DNA of 64,000 nt, from assembly GCA_019828545.1 (NCBI GenBank), contig JACVRA010000256.1:62001-126000 (forward strand). The letters are read 5' to 3'. A program made the position numbers and the translations under genes. Positions 43,952-55,469 of the stretch are shown here, one piece after another (within the stretch, counting starts at the first letter, position 1; the number at the start of each line of letters is the position of its first letter). Under the pieces are notes generated by a model, which was not told the DNA's origin, searched no databases, and was given only the letters and a program-made list of their open reading frames with translations. Origin of the DNA: Paracamarosporium sp. OC-R06-R3 (lineage: Eukaryota > Ascomycota > Dothideomycetes > Pleosporales > Didymosphaeriaceae).

Positions 43952-45252
43952 TTACTCCCTGATGATCAAGCTTGCCATGCCCATACCCGTTCCAATACAC
44001 TTGCTCAATACACCAACTTGTTCTCCTTTCCTCGCCATCTCGTGCAACAACGTCGCCAACATCCTACCGCTAGTCGCTCCTAGTGGGTGTCCCAACGCAA
44101 TAGCCCCGCCATTTGGGTTTATCCTGTCCATGTCATTCTCTAATCCCAATTTACGAATGCAGTACAACGCCTGGCTCGCAAACGCCTCGTTGATCTCCCA
44201 AATGTCTACCTCGTTCTTATTTACGCCCGTGTATTCCAGAAGTTTCGGAATCGCCAGCGCAGGTCCTACACCCATCTCGTCTGGCGCACATCCAACCACC
44301 TGCGAGCCCGCAAATTTGCCGATGATGTGCGATGTTAGTCCAAGCTCTGCGGCAGTCGAACGGCGCATCATAAGCGCCGCAGAGGCCCCATCAGAAACCT
44401 GACTGCTATTTCCCGCCGTACTCGTGCCATCGCTCTTGAAGGCGGGCTTCATGGTTCCGAGCTTGTCAACCGTAGTATTCGGCCGAATGCCGTCGTCCTG
44501 TGTAATCGTGACTTCTTTCTCATTCTCCGGCACCTCAGGATCGATCCATCTTGTTGTAACAGGCACAATTTCTTCATCGAAAAAGCCCGAGTCCCTCGCC
44601 TTGGCCGCGCGCCTATGTGACTCTGTCGCAAATGCATCCTGGTCCGCACGGTTCACACCATATCTTTCTGCAACGTTCTCAGCAGTGATACCCATGCTCA
44701 TAATACAGTCTCTTGCTTCTTTCACTGGCGACTCTTTCATATCCTTCCATAACTCCGTGGGGATAGCCCTGCTGCCGTAGTTGCGCGTCATGCTCTCCAT
44801 GCCGCCACCAATGCCAATATCGATCTGCCCCAGGGCGATTGCATTCGCGATATGTGTTATGGCGGTGAGACCAGATGCGCAAGCACGGTTTGCAGTGCTG
44901 AAAGATGTGGTTGTGGGGATGCCGACGTGGTTGGCGGCCATGCGTCCAGCTTTCGAGCCGCCGAGTTCAGAGAGAACTGTGCCTATGCAGATATCGCTGA
45001 TCTTTGCCGGGTCAAGGTCGGGGAATTTATTGATGGTGGCTTTGAGGACCTAGCGGTGGAGTCAATTAGCCATTGCTGCGAAGTATCATGACCAGTGGTA
45101 CGTACAGCAGCAAGCATCTCATGGTCGTAGGCATCCCTTAAGCCGCCCTTTTTAGCTCTTGTGACGGGTGTTCGAAGAGCAGAGAGAAAGACGACATCGT
45201 GAGGATTCTTTTGTAAGATATTCTTAACGCCTTTTTGCACGAAGCCAGCCAT
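43952..45252 (-). CDS. 3-Ketoacyl-CoA thiolase (acetyl-CoA C-acyltransferase), 414 aa
   Basis: Last step of fatty-acid beta-oxidation: cleaves 3-ketoacyl-CoA with CoA to acetyl-CoA and a shortened acyl-CoA. Two exons: 45252-45106 and 45049-43952 (415 codons). The nucleophile Cys lies in NRACASGL (about residue 106), and the second active-site region is GGAIALGHPLGATSGRM (His) with KCIGTGMGMA (third conserved Cys) near the C-terminus. The substrate-binding NEAFASQA stretch is intact. The C-terminus IIRE is not a PTS1 signal and I see no clear PTS2 nonapeptide in MAGFVQKGVKNILQ, so peroxisomal or mitochondrial location cannot be called. Confidence 0.93.
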
Positions 45253-45803
45253 GATGGTATGCTCAAATGCGACAAGATGGCACCAATTGCACTAAAGAAA
45301 AGAATGAGAGGGAAAGGGAACACCAGAGCGAAGAACGCAAGGACAATCGACAGAGGCAAGAGTTCGAATGAAGAGGAAGCAGCTGGTTGCCGTGTATAGC
45401 ATCCATGGCGACCGGCGGCAAAGCTTTAGGGAGCTTCGGCAGTGATGCGCGGATAAGACCTGATCCACAGCTGCTCAGAGGTGCGGGGAGCTGCCAGGTT
45501 GCCGAGAGCGGGATTTTCCGCATCGGGCACTCCCGGAAAAGGGCCCGGAAAACAACAATTTAGAGGAAAAGGGACAAGGACTGACAAAGGGAGATAGCTC
45601 GATTCGTCCAATCTATATGTGAATAAACGCACGACAATGCCTAGGCGAGCCCCAGGAAAGCGCTTCGACTTGGACTTTCTTTCCACCACATGCAATATGC
45701 CGTCCAACCAGTATTCATCTCTCATAGTCACTGTTGCCATCCCGTCCGGGTAAATCGAAAACCGCCGATTGAGGTTGGCATGCGGAAACTCATCGCGAGG
45801 TGC
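45253..45803. other. Intergenic region
   Basis: About 550 bases holding the thiolase promoter and NTF2 3' UTR. No gene seen. Confidence 0.4.
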
Positions 45804-46526
45804 CTAGGCGGCGGGGTATACAAGGCGGAAGATGTCGTTCAGGACGTACCAGCTTCCACCTTCGCTCTTGAGCTGGAAAGTCTGGGTGTAGCTCATGGGC
45901 TGCTCTTGCCCGTCGACCTAGATTTCCGTGAGTGCCTTTGCTGAGAAGAGATCCTCAAGAGGGGTCTTTCGCACCTGCAGAGCGCCGGTAACCATGACCA
46001 TGATGCCGTCTTCGGCGGAAGGTTGTGCGTCTTTGGTGGCAACCTTGTGGATCACCTGGCTGAAAGGAAGATTCTGAGCGCATCAGCATGCGAGTTCCGG
46101 AAAACGATACGAGGCATACCGTAAGCTTCTCGACTATGCCATCTGCGCCCTGGACAGGCTGCTGTTCGAATGTGAGCATCGACTGAGGACGCTACCCAGA
46201 GTCAGCGGGGTTATTTGGTCGCTGGAGATCGAATGTTCGTACGTAAAGCGCCTTGAGGGCGGGGCGGTTCTTGTCGAAGGTGTCATAGTAGAAGTCAACG
46301 AATTGCTCTAGCAGCCAAGGTTAGCGTCGCATTCGGCGCGCGGAGTCGCAGCATCGTGGTAGGCGCGAAAGGTCGCAAGGCATCGAACGAGGTCTCGGGA
46401 GTAGTTACCGGCGATCGTCTGGAATTCTGGATGAATGTTAGCTAATTGACCAAACTGCCCTCAGTGTTTACGGGTGCGGGGTTCCTCGGCGGACGAGTAT
46501 GCGCTTGGGGTCTCACCTGCTGCCAT
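45804..46526 (-). CDS. NTF2: Nuclear transport factor 2, 125 aa
   Basis: Small homodimer that carries RanGDP from the cytosol into the nucleus through FxFG nucleoporins. Six exons, most of them short: 46526-46517, 46426-46409, 46307-46243, 46191-46120, 46073-45975, 45917-45804 (126 codons). The first exon is only 10 bases (Met-Ala-Ala plus one base). The protein starts MAAEFQTIAEQFVDFYYDTF, the classic NTF2 opening, and continues with QSMLTFE, the DAQPS loop, VMVTGAL, PMSYTQTFQL and ends FRLVYPAA. Length equals that of yeast and human NTF2. The gene could easily be missed because no exon exceeds 114 bases. Confidence 0.95.
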
Positions 46527-47083
46527 TTTGACCGTAGGAGCAGAGGGTCAAGAGCGGATGTGTGTGGGGAGTCGTCTGTAGAGAGTGTGCACGCAGAGGC
46601 TCGAGAAATGCTTTGGTTGGCGTCGGGCTGTTGCACTGGCGTGGGTGTGTAATGTTAGGCACATCGCGTGGTGGGGCAGTTGCGCCCGGCCCGTTTTTTT
46701 CTCCGCGGCTCAATTTCTTTTCTCAGCTCAAAGCTTCTTTGATCCTCAGTCATCAGCACACCCCCTTTAGCCACTGTGACCAATTCCGTCGCAAGCGGCC
46801 AACGACGCGAGAGCACATTCAACTGCAGTGTAAGTCGTTCTCCTTGCCCCATCCGCTTTTCTATGATGATCCACTATTCAAACAATCACTTCTGAGTTTT
46901 CGATGAAGTTCAAACCATAATGTCAAGCTCAACAATCTGAGACATGTTCAAGTCACCATCTGCAATTTGACCCTATCTGAGCAATCGCTGATGGACATCA
47001 TAGGATATCGCCTCCGTGGCCTACATATCTTCAATTCTATGTTTGAACTTGTATCCGTGTTCGCGCTCAAGTCAAGCAGGCAT
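46527..47083. other. Intergenic region
   Basis: About 560 bases; a plus-strand frame at 46562-46906 has no family. NTF2 promoter to the left. Confidence 0.4.
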
Positions 47084-48219
47084 TTATAGCCCCTTCGCCT
47101 GGAACGACTTAACCGTATCAACAATGCTATCCTCGAACGATCTATATTTTAGTCCTAGAATCTCGATCGACCGCTTGTTGTTGAAGCCGAAGTAAGCTTT
47201 TTCGAGTCCACCCTCCGGATAGTCTCCTCCTGGGGTTGATTCGTTAGGCAGGTCCTTGAACTGTGGGAAGTGTTTTTTGATGATTTGTGCAATCTCTTTG
47301 TTCGAAAAGTGGCCAGCCAACGTGAAGAAACGCTTGTTGGCTGCTTCACCCTTATCCGCCGCCGCAACGTGCGCTTCAGCAACGTCTCGCACATCGACCC
47401 ATAGATGCATACCGGTAGCTGCAACTTCGTGTTTCCATTTCCCTTGTGCCGCAGCCAGAATACGTTGGTTCGACGTGTTGAGGCCGTCCAAACTATCGAG
47501 GGCGTGAATCTATAGTTCCCACTTAGCAACTTGTCACAATCTACAATGCTGTCTAGACACTTACAATGGGCCCAAAGACCAACGGTGGGTTGATGGTTGC
47601 GATGGTGAAATTAGGCTTTTCCTTTTCCAGAAACTCCCAAGCTGCCTTCTCGGCGAACGTCTTTGAGGCTCGGTATCCTGCTTGGGGGCTCTCTTGCGCC
47701 TCTTCGAAAGTAATGGGGTTCCAGTCCTCTTCCGAATAGACATGACCAGGCCAATTCCCTTTGCTAGGATTGACGATTGCAGCGAAGGATGACGTTATCA
47801 CAACGCGTTTGACTGACGGAGCCGACTTCTTGATCGACTTTAATATGCCCGTCGTGCCGATGACTGCAGGGTCAAGAAGGTCCTTACTGGTCAGCTGCAG
47901 TGCCGACCTTGTCGGGGCTCACACTCACTTTCTGCACGTCGGTGACATTAAAATGGAACGGGCTGGCCGTGTGCAACACGGCTTCGAAGGGTGGATCTGA
48001 TACCACCGCTTTGTCGAAGGCGCCCTCTTGAGCAATGTCGGGCACGAGAACAGTGGCCAGTTTACCCTCGTCGACGGCACTCTTATGGTCGGCCTTGATC
48101 TTATCGGCCTTTTCCTGCGTGCGCACCGTCGTCACAACGGAGTGTCCTCGCTTTAGCAGCACATCCAAAGTATGAGCAGCGATGAAGCCGCTTCCGCCAG
48201 TGAGAAGAACTCTGGTCAT
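47084..48219 (-). CDS. GRE2-like NAD(P)H-dependent ketone/aldehyde reductase, 344 aa
   Basis: Extended short-chain dehydrogenase of the dihydroflavonol-reductase/methylglyoxal-reductase group, cytosolic. Three exons: 48219-47929, 47882-47565, 47509-47084 (345 codons). The nucleotide-binding motif is LLTGGSGFIAAHTL (G-x-x-G-x-x-A form), HTASPF follows, and the catalytic YxxxK is YRASK; upstream VVITSSFAAI holds the Ser. INPPLVFGPI and LWVDVRDVAEAHV are the usual downstream markers. The first intron is only 46 bases, and its acceptor (taag) is the least secure point. The family reduces a wide range of carbonyls, such as methylglyoxal and isovaleraldehyde; the substrate here is not known. Confidence 0.9.
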
Positions 48220-48773
48220 GGTCGTGAGCTCGGAACGGAGGGAGCAACTGAGACGAGGTGTGAATGTGCTGTTCACAAAAGGAATCGACAACGGCGCAGA
48301 CACGATGTCGCCATCCTTTAAGTACCAACCCCCACCAGTTTGCGGGGCAAGAGTTGCCGAAGCGACACTCGGATGTAGGCCCAAAGTCCTCGATGCTTAT
48401 CAAACATCTCTGACGCATCGCTGGTGCGGTGGATTTATCTCCGCCATATTGCCTATTGCCTATTGCCAGCGGTGGTCTGTGTTGCATCCGACGTCTCGGG
48501 TGGCGACGTCTGCGCGGAGCAGAGCCGCACTTGTACAGGTCCCATAGCCGGGTAGCGCACCCTGGCGTGCATGGGGTGTAATATCCCAAGGCGAATGACG
48601 GTCGTACCCCTTGCCGGCGTGCCACAAAGACAGACGTCAGGCTGAAGGTGTGTGTGAAGGGGCCATGCGGGGCCGTGTGGTGGTGGTGGGGCAATAAATG
48701 AGGGGCAAAAGGCTTTCACGGCTCCAGTTCGACTTCTGATCTTCCATCATCTCGTCTTCTTTGGGATCCAAAC
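48220..48773. other. Divergent promoter region
   Basis: About 550 bases between the reductase (minus) and MetE-like (plus) start codons. It must hold both promoters. No operator recognised. Confidence 0.4.
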
Positions 48774-50163
48774 ATGTCTGCTGCTAAGAGAAGTCCACCC
48801 TTCAGGGCTGAGCACGTCGGCTCGTTGCTCCGTCCGCAGGAGCTTGTGCAGAAGCGGTACGATGTCGCTGCTGGCAAAGCCCCGGCATCGGAGCTAGTCC
48901 CATTGGAAGACAAGCTCATCGAGCAAGTCATCAAGCTGCAGAAGGATGCTGGACTCCACGTTGTGTCGAGCGGTGAATACACTAGGTAATTGATCCACCT
49001 TTCCTGCCGAAAACGGTAGCTGACCACCATGGTACTAGGCACATGTTCTGGGGCACCTTTTTCGAAGAGCTCAATGGCATGAAGGAGCTGCAGCTCGGCG
49101 TGTTGAAAGGCTACGATGCCGACATGTTCCGGCCGTATGCACCAGACGTCAAGTCGTTCTTCGAGTCCAAGGAAATTCCAAACCAGGTCACGGTTTGCAC
49201 GGGCAAGATTTCTCACCCGGGACACTCGAGCAACCAGCGTGAGGTTGACATTATGAAAAAATTGGTCCCGGAAAGCGAGTGGAAAAACATCAAGATCACC
49301 TTGATTTCGCCGTCGTGGTATCACTTCCGGTACAAGGCTGGCCGAGCCTATCCCAAGGACGTGTATGCCAACGACGAGGAATATTTTGAGGACGTAGCGA
49401 AGGCATATCAGGAGGAGCTGAAATTCTTGCACGGCCAGGGAATTAGAAACATCCAGATCGATGATCCGAATCTCGCATATTTCTGTTCCGAGGCAATGTT
49501 GGAGGGCTGGGCCGCCGACAAGGATAACGAGAAAACCGCGGATGAGATGTTCGATGCATATGTCAAGTTCTATAACAAGTGCTTCGTAAGACCCGATGAT
49601 ATGCACCTCGGCATCCACTTGTGCCGTGGAAACTACGTCGGCAGCCGCCACTTTTCTGAGGGCGCCTATGATAAAATTGCGAAGAAGCTCTTCCAAGTAT
49701 GATGCGCTCCTTTAATCATCACTTCTAGTGCTGACGTTTCATAGGACCTCAATGTTGACACTTACTACCTCGAATATGACACGCCTCGTGCTGGTGGCTT
49801 CGAGCCTTTATCATATCTCCCTAATTCCAGTACGTTCACACTTGTGTTCACAATGTTGCATTTGGGCAAATCATACACGTTAACTGACTCCGTTTAGAGA
49901 ACGCGGTCTTGGGTGTCGTAACGTCCAAATTTCCTCAGCTCGAGAACAAAGATGAAATGGTGGCCCGTGTGAACCAAGCCGCTGATTTCGTCTCCAAGGG
50001 CACCGGCCAGTCTAGAGAAGACGCATTGCAGCAACTCTGCGTTAGCCCTCAGTGTGGATTTGCAAGCCATGCTGAGGGTAACGCTTTGGGATATGAAGAC
50101 ATGCGGAAGAAACTACAGCTCGTGCGGAGCATCGCCGATGCCCTCTGGCCTGGACAATCGTGA
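48774..50163 (+). CDS. MetE-like (cobalamin-independent methionine synthase C-domain) protein, 406 aa
   Basis: Four exons: 48774-48985, 49039-49696, 49745-49829, 49898-50163 (407 codons). It opens with FRAEHVGSLLRP, the usual start of stand-alone catalytic-domain homologues, and lacks the large N-terminal half of true MetE (about 760 aa). QIDDPNLAYF, GIHLCRGNY and SPQCGFASH carry candidate zinc ligands (His and Cys of H-x-C, plus a distal Cys), so a zinc-dependent methyl transfer to a thiol is plausible. The methyl donor and acceptor cannot be read from the sequence. A 326-codon antisense frame covers the same region and is a shadow. Confidence 0.88.
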
Positions 50164-50329
50164 TTTATATAATGCATGTCGGGAATATCGAGATATATTC
50201 AATTGGTACGGTATGAGATCGAGAGGAACCGAGTCTTCGGCTTAAAACTCAGTCTCTTACGCAAAGAGAGAAAACCAGCTTTGATTTCAACATCAAAACA
50301 CTGTATCATCCAAGCGCACAAACAATCAG

Positions 50330-51840
50330 TTACTTCCCAGCACCACCTTCCTCCTTCATCAGCGCGAACCAATCGATCATCGTCCGACCTTGATTGGTTA
50401 TCACAGGATACACCTCTTTGAAGCCCCTGCCCTCCATATTGTGTAAAGTCAAGTGGTCGTTAGTAATTGTGACTCCATCACAGTCACCACCATGTACGTA
50501 GCATTTCAAAATACCACGTCCAGACGTCTTCACTTCCTCGTTGCTGCTGTCGTTGCTACAGTCATTGAATGCTGCATTTAAGGCGATGCTGGCGGCTTTC
50601 ATGCTGTCTTTGCGAGGGCGTCGAGTCTGGTTTGCGGTCTTTTCACGCGCATTGACGAGTTCAACCATCGAAGGGCCAGGAATATCCTTGTGAATGGAAG
50701 TGTTGCGGGACGAGCCACCTGACTTTGTAAGGATAATTCCTTAGAATTTCAAAAGAATATTTACCTGAGGGAACCTTAGTCTTGCCATTTGCCATGGATA
50801 GACCGCTCGAGCCACGGGAAAGTGTACGAGACGTCGGCTGAGAGCGCGCGTTGTTCATGGTGTCGAGGTACATGTTCACCGCACGGGGATTCAGAAGTTC
50901 TCAACTCGTCAGTTCTGTTGCCCTTTAATATCTGAATATCTGGTTACATTACCTGGATTTTTCTCGTGGATCGCAAAAAGACCTTCAATAATGGATTGCT
51001 GCTCCAACAATGTCTGCATTCTGGACATGGACGCCACAGCACGAAACGGTCCTGGCGACGCCGCCCGCGATGCTTTCGGCATCGGGGTAGCTGGCCTTGA
51101 TGCAGTCGGCGTCCCATGATGAGAGCCAGGCGCAGACTGGGCAAGAAACAGAGCACGGTCATTGTAGTGGCCCTCGGTTTCGTCATTAGCGGTCCTGAAC
51201 CCGACAGAAAGCTGCGGCCCTTTTGCAAGTACACGACTTCCCGCAGCTACACATGGTTAGTACAGGTAATTACCTTGGTCTGGCCCGTCACTGGCCCATG
51301 CCTTCATTGTGTCTGCACACTCTCCACCTTAGACTCACGCTTTCCTTCTTTATCTTTCAAAATTAGGCCTTCAATCTCGTCTGCTTGGGAACCAAATGTG
51401 CCAGCCTCGACGACTCTTTTCTCTGCCTTTGCATCCTCCTCCTGTTCCTCCCACGTGTGCCACATGCTTCTCAGTAGCGCAGCAACTTCGTGCTCGTAAC
51501 GTTCGCCATGCACACTCCCTGGGCGAAATGGTGGCGCAGTGTCGACGATAGTGCCGACAATGTGCACTCCTTTCTTCGTCGTAAATGCAACCGGCTCCAC
51601 TGGGATTCCGGCCTTCGAATACAAGTAATGTCCGCGGTACCAGTAGGCGACTCCAACTTCGATCGGGTGCATGCCGCGGAATCCAGAGATGTGGACCTCC
51701 ATGCCTTTGGCCTTGGTAGCCCCGGGAGGCATATTTGGGGCCATGGTAGTTGTGATAGCGATTGGGGTGGATGAGGTTGACCGGGAGATGATGCGCGTGG
51801 GAAGATACTTACGTGCAAGAGCAATATCTGGAGGTTCCAT
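50330..51840 (-). CDS. Conserved fungal protein of unknown function, 452 aa
   Basis: Five exons on the minus strand: 51840-51339, 51312-51274, 51246-50953, 50899-50765, 50718-50330. They sum to exactly 453 codons with all introns GT..AG. The N-terminal region has a folded look (MHPIEVGVAYWYRGHYLYSK, TKKGVHIVGTIVDTAPPF, YEHEVAALLRSMWHTWEEQE). The middle is disordered and rich in Ser, Pro and Ala. A helical part follows (MSRMQTLLEQQSIIEGLFAI, NPRAVNMYLDTMNNARSQ), then a C-terminal block (KTANQTRRPRKDS, KCYVHGGDCDG, YPVITNQGRTMIDWFALM). One intron is only 26 bases and is therefore suspect. A perfect gtaagtat near 51824 suggests the start could be spliced differently. No domain recognised. Confidence 0.7.
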
Positions 51841-52767
51841 TTTGGTAGTGAGGTGGTAGTGAGGTGGTGACAGCGCCCATAGAGGAGATTGAGAGTTGAA
51901 AAGTGGAGAAAGTGAGGGCAAACGGAAGGGCTTGGCACCTGCCCGTTGCATTGCTGAGGGAACAGTGAGTTTCTCGCAAACGGTGAAGTGAGTGTGTTAC
52001 CTTAGGACCCACGTTAATACTAATACAATCATATCTCCTCCGTATGGTGAATGTGAACAACGGTAAGCTATAATATATGCGGCCTGTTCTAGGATCTATG
52101 CAACTTATATATATCGTGGTAGTAGTCCTTAGTTTTTGCATAGCGATACTATTGGGTAGTTACCGCTATAGGTATTAAGATAACCCGAACATTCTAAAAG
52201 TACAGCCAACAACTTATATTTTTAGATATCCCCATACACTATATATATACGATTAGTCCTGGAAAAGCCCTCTCAACTTGATGCAGCCATCGGCTTACAG
52301 TTGCCAAAGAAAAACACAGGACCCCTTAGGCACCCACGTCTAATACTCACGGTCAACATGCGGTCAACATACGGTCAATATACGCTTAATATAACAAACT
52401 TTACAAGGGGCAATTTAGCAAGTATCCAGCTGTGCAACAGCCATGGTTCTGCAAGAATTCAGCGAGATATTGCTATTGTATAGGATTTGAGATTAACAGA
52501 ACGCCAAGATCCCCTTTTGTTTCCCTCGGCCATTGTGGCGGACTATTGTACTTACTCGACCACTTACACGCCTTGGAATTGTCACATAACATGCACCAGA
52601 AGCATTCATGCATCACGCATGCGTGAAACGATGTGATAACTCACACATGAACGGTTGAAACAAGATTATATGTTTGCTTAACTATAGATTCTTGGTACCA
52701 AAACCCTGGTCGACATCTTATCACTCAACTGTTCACCTTATATATCGTACACAACCGCGCATCTCAT
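51841..52767. other. AT-rich intergenic region
   Basis: About 930 bases. A 26-base GGTAGTGAG-type direct repeat sits at about 51844-51869. From about 52.0 to 52.5 kb the sequence is rich in TATA-type runs and holds an 11-base tandem repeat (separate entry). It looks like decayed, non-coding DNA. Confidence 0.5.
52350..52393 (+). repeat. 11-bp tandem repeat, four diverging copies
   Basis: Four consecutive 11-base units: CGGTCAACATG, CGGTCAACATA, CGGTCAATATA, CGCTTAATATA. Successive copies step towards A/T, mostly through C-to-T or G-to-A changes, as expected from mutational decay such as RIP or cytosine deamination. Confidence 0.75.
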
Positions 52768-53125
52768 TTATTTTCGGATAGCAGACGTTCCATCCTCTGG
52801 GCCAGGAAGACCCTCCTCATCCCCAGGCTCGGCATAAGTTCCAGCTTGTTTGGCGGCGCCACGAGTACGGCTATCCAGGATGTTGGAGCTATCGATAGCG
52901 TCTTGTTCATCGCGCTCTGCATCGTGTAAGTACATGACACTGCATAGACGGATAGGACTGAGTACCCAACTGTTGATCTGAATCGGCGGTCTCAGCATTA
53001 TAGGGATCTTCTACGGGAGCTTCATCGCGCTGGACGGGAACTGTGCTTTGGCCAGTGCGGCTGGCGTAGTCGTTATCGCGGGCGTCACCAGCGGGTATCT
53101 GCTCATCGGAAGACATGCTTGACAT
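52768..53125 (-). CDS. Small acidic conserved fungal protein, 102 aa
   Basis: Two exons, 53125-52966 and 52916-52768 (103 codons), joined as DQQLERDEQDAI. An in-frame second ATG at 53116 is an equally good start. The protein is hydrophilic and acidic, without Cys or hydrophobic segments, and has short motifs that I recall from small conserved ascomycete proteins (ARDNDYASRTGQ, VPVQRDEAPVEDP, SRTRGAAKQAGTY, PGDEEGLPGPE). Sequences of this sort have been annotated loosely as histone-chaperone or stress-related proteins; that is not supported here. Confidence 0.7.
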
Positions 53126-54392
53126 GTATGTTTGATGGGGGTTGAAAGTGTTTGTAAAGGTTGGGATTTACGTTGCTGGTACGATCGCACTGAAATTGTT
53201 GGTGTAGGACAATACTGATGGTAACTGATGGATATTTTATATGCTTATTAGGAAAGCAGTGTACGTCATGGAGACGACGTTGTACTGGAGCCTCTGAGGG
53301 CGCGATGGACAGGAGGGTAAATCGGACCGTAAACCTTTCATCGAACTTGATCATGACAACATAATAATGCCATGGGAGTGCCCGTACACATGGCACGCCA
53401 TTCTTGACATGGAGTAGTGCGACCGAAGACAGCCAGGTTCGTGTGCCTAAAACAGATCAAAGTGATGAGCGGGAGCTAACTAAGCAAGGAGGTAATTAAC
53501 TGGGGTGCATTCGATAGAGGTATTTGAGTACCCTTAGCGTGCAAGCTCATATTGGCGTACGTAGATAATTACGAAGCTGGCTCGGGAGCGAAGGCTATTG
53601 CTGAGGCTCAACGACTATGCTCTAATGAGTTGCGAGGAGAGCAACAATGAAAGACGAATATCTTGGTTGCATGAAGGGACTCAGCATGACCACATCTAGG
53701 CATCGTCATGCTTTCGCAAGAAGCGTGCAATAGCATCTCCACTCATCCCAATAACCTTTCTCCAAATCAGTCGCCTATCTACTGGGAACAAGCTAGCCTG
53801 CGCTCGTCTCAGATCTCTTGTAATTTAGCCACCACGTTTCTCTCTACAACGCTATCGGAGGTTAGCAGACGTCAACAAAGACCCAGCTCTGCCTAGTGCC
53901 AGGCACAATTGACGGAGATCTGCACGAGATCGATGCTGCAGCTTCGCTACTCTGGATCGAATTTCGATGATGTCGATGTGGGTTGCGGTGCTGACGCGTG
54001 ACGCGAAAAATCGTGACGTCGTGACCGCGACCCATCTACCGTAAAGGGTTAGTTCGAAATACCAACCGATCTCTGGAACAATGACGAACAAGTAGCAGCA
54101 GTAAACAAGACAGATAGAGTAACAAAAGCGATGGGGTACTAGTATTGGGATGGTATGCTTAGGATAGTGATCATGTGAGATATTTCTGTTGAGAAACATG
54201 ATCGAGTCATACGCTATGGGTATCTATATCACATGAAAGTCTGGTGTACATAGGAGAGGCCATTTCATCGTAATCGCAGTTGTGAACCACTGCAATCACT
54301 TCCCCTGTAATTTGAATGGCTGTCATGAAGCGACACGAAAACGGTGGTTAAGAAACGAGCATGGAAGCTCGAAGCCTGATCGAGAGAAACAT
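53126..54392. other. Intergenic region
   Basis: About 1.27 kb with no supported gene; short frames on both strands only. Confidence 0.4.
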
Positions 54393-55469
54393 TTACTCCT
54401 CGTAGTTGACGGCAGCCTTCTTTCTGCCACTCCTAGTCTCTGTTAGATTGCATACAACTAAGGTTCAGCGTTACAGTACCTCTTCTGTGGCGCGGTCTTG
54501 TCCTCGCCATTAGCAGCGGAGGCGGCGGCTTTCTTGCCACGCTTTGTCTTGGGCCGCTCAGCTTCTTCGGCAGCGTCGTCTTCGTCGGCATTCTGCTTGG
54601 GCGCTGCCTTCCGGCCACGCTTGGCCTTCGGATGCTCGAGGTCTTTGTCATCGTCTTCCTTAACTTCCTGCTTTGCAACTGCTTTCTTGGTGCGCGTGGG
54701 CTTGGCACCCTCGACTTCCTGAGCAACCTCATCTTCGACTTCTTTAGTGGAAGTCTTCTTGCCTTTGCCGCGAGCCTTCTTAGGAGCAGGAGCCTCGTGT
54801 TCGTCGTCCTCTTTATGAGCCCGGCCTCGCTTTCCCTTGGGCTTAGAAGTCTCCGTCGCCTCTTCGCCCTCCTGCATATGGAGTTAGTTAAGACAGAAAG
54901 AATCATGTTCATAATGACCGTACCTCATCGGCATCCTTGCCTTTCTTCTTCTTGGAAGCCTTGGCACGGAAGCCTTTCTGGCCGGGGCGATTGCACTCAA
55001 TGTCCTGTTGAGGTCAGGTGGGGTCACCTTGCGGAGACGAACACTGTACGTACACCCTTCCAATCCTCGTCGGGCACGTGTCCGTTCTCCAGAGCAAAGT
55101 CGACCTTCTCTTTCATGTCTGTAGGTAGTTCATCGTAGCCATCAACCATATCCGTGTCGCCTCCGCTATCTTCGATGAGGTTGCCAATTTGCGCTGGAGT
55201 TACACATCCCCTGACAAAGTTAGGCCCAGTCTGTAAATGAACGTTACACACAACCTACCAATGCTTGTATGCCCAGCTGGTGTGATCCTCAATGGTGACC
55301 TGAGAGGCAAAACGGAGCTCGCCCTTCTGGATCTTGACACCTGCCTTCTTGCACTCGGCGTTTTTGCACCCAGCACGGGCATTCTTGGACTCCTCTAGTC
55401 GAAGTCAGCGACTGTGAGAGGGGGTGTATCGCAGTGTGCATATATATACTTACCAACACGGTACGGCAT
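54393..55469 (-). CDS. PARP-type zinc-finger, AT-hook-like nuclear protein, 273 aa
   Basis: Six exons: 55469-55454, 55394-55259, 55210-55054, 55004-54924, 54871-54480, 54432-54393 (274 codons). The N-terminal about 95 residues form a PARP-type DNA-nick-binding zinc finger: MPYRVEESKNARAGCKNAEC opens it, KKAGVKIQKGELRF follows, and the far ligands are in WAYKHWGCVTP (H-x2-C). DELPTDMKEKVDFALENGHV and DEDWKG complete the fold. The C-terminal half is Lys/Glu-rich with several KRGRK or KRGKK blocks resembling AT-hooks and nuclear localisation signals. No catalytic ADP-ribosyltransferase domain is present, so this is a DNA-binding protein related to, but not itself, a PARP. Confidence 0.88.

Noticed and set aside
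48716..49696. 326-codon antisense frame over the MetE-like gene
   Set aside because: The plus strand has clear family motifs, signals and introns; the antisense frame is its shadow.
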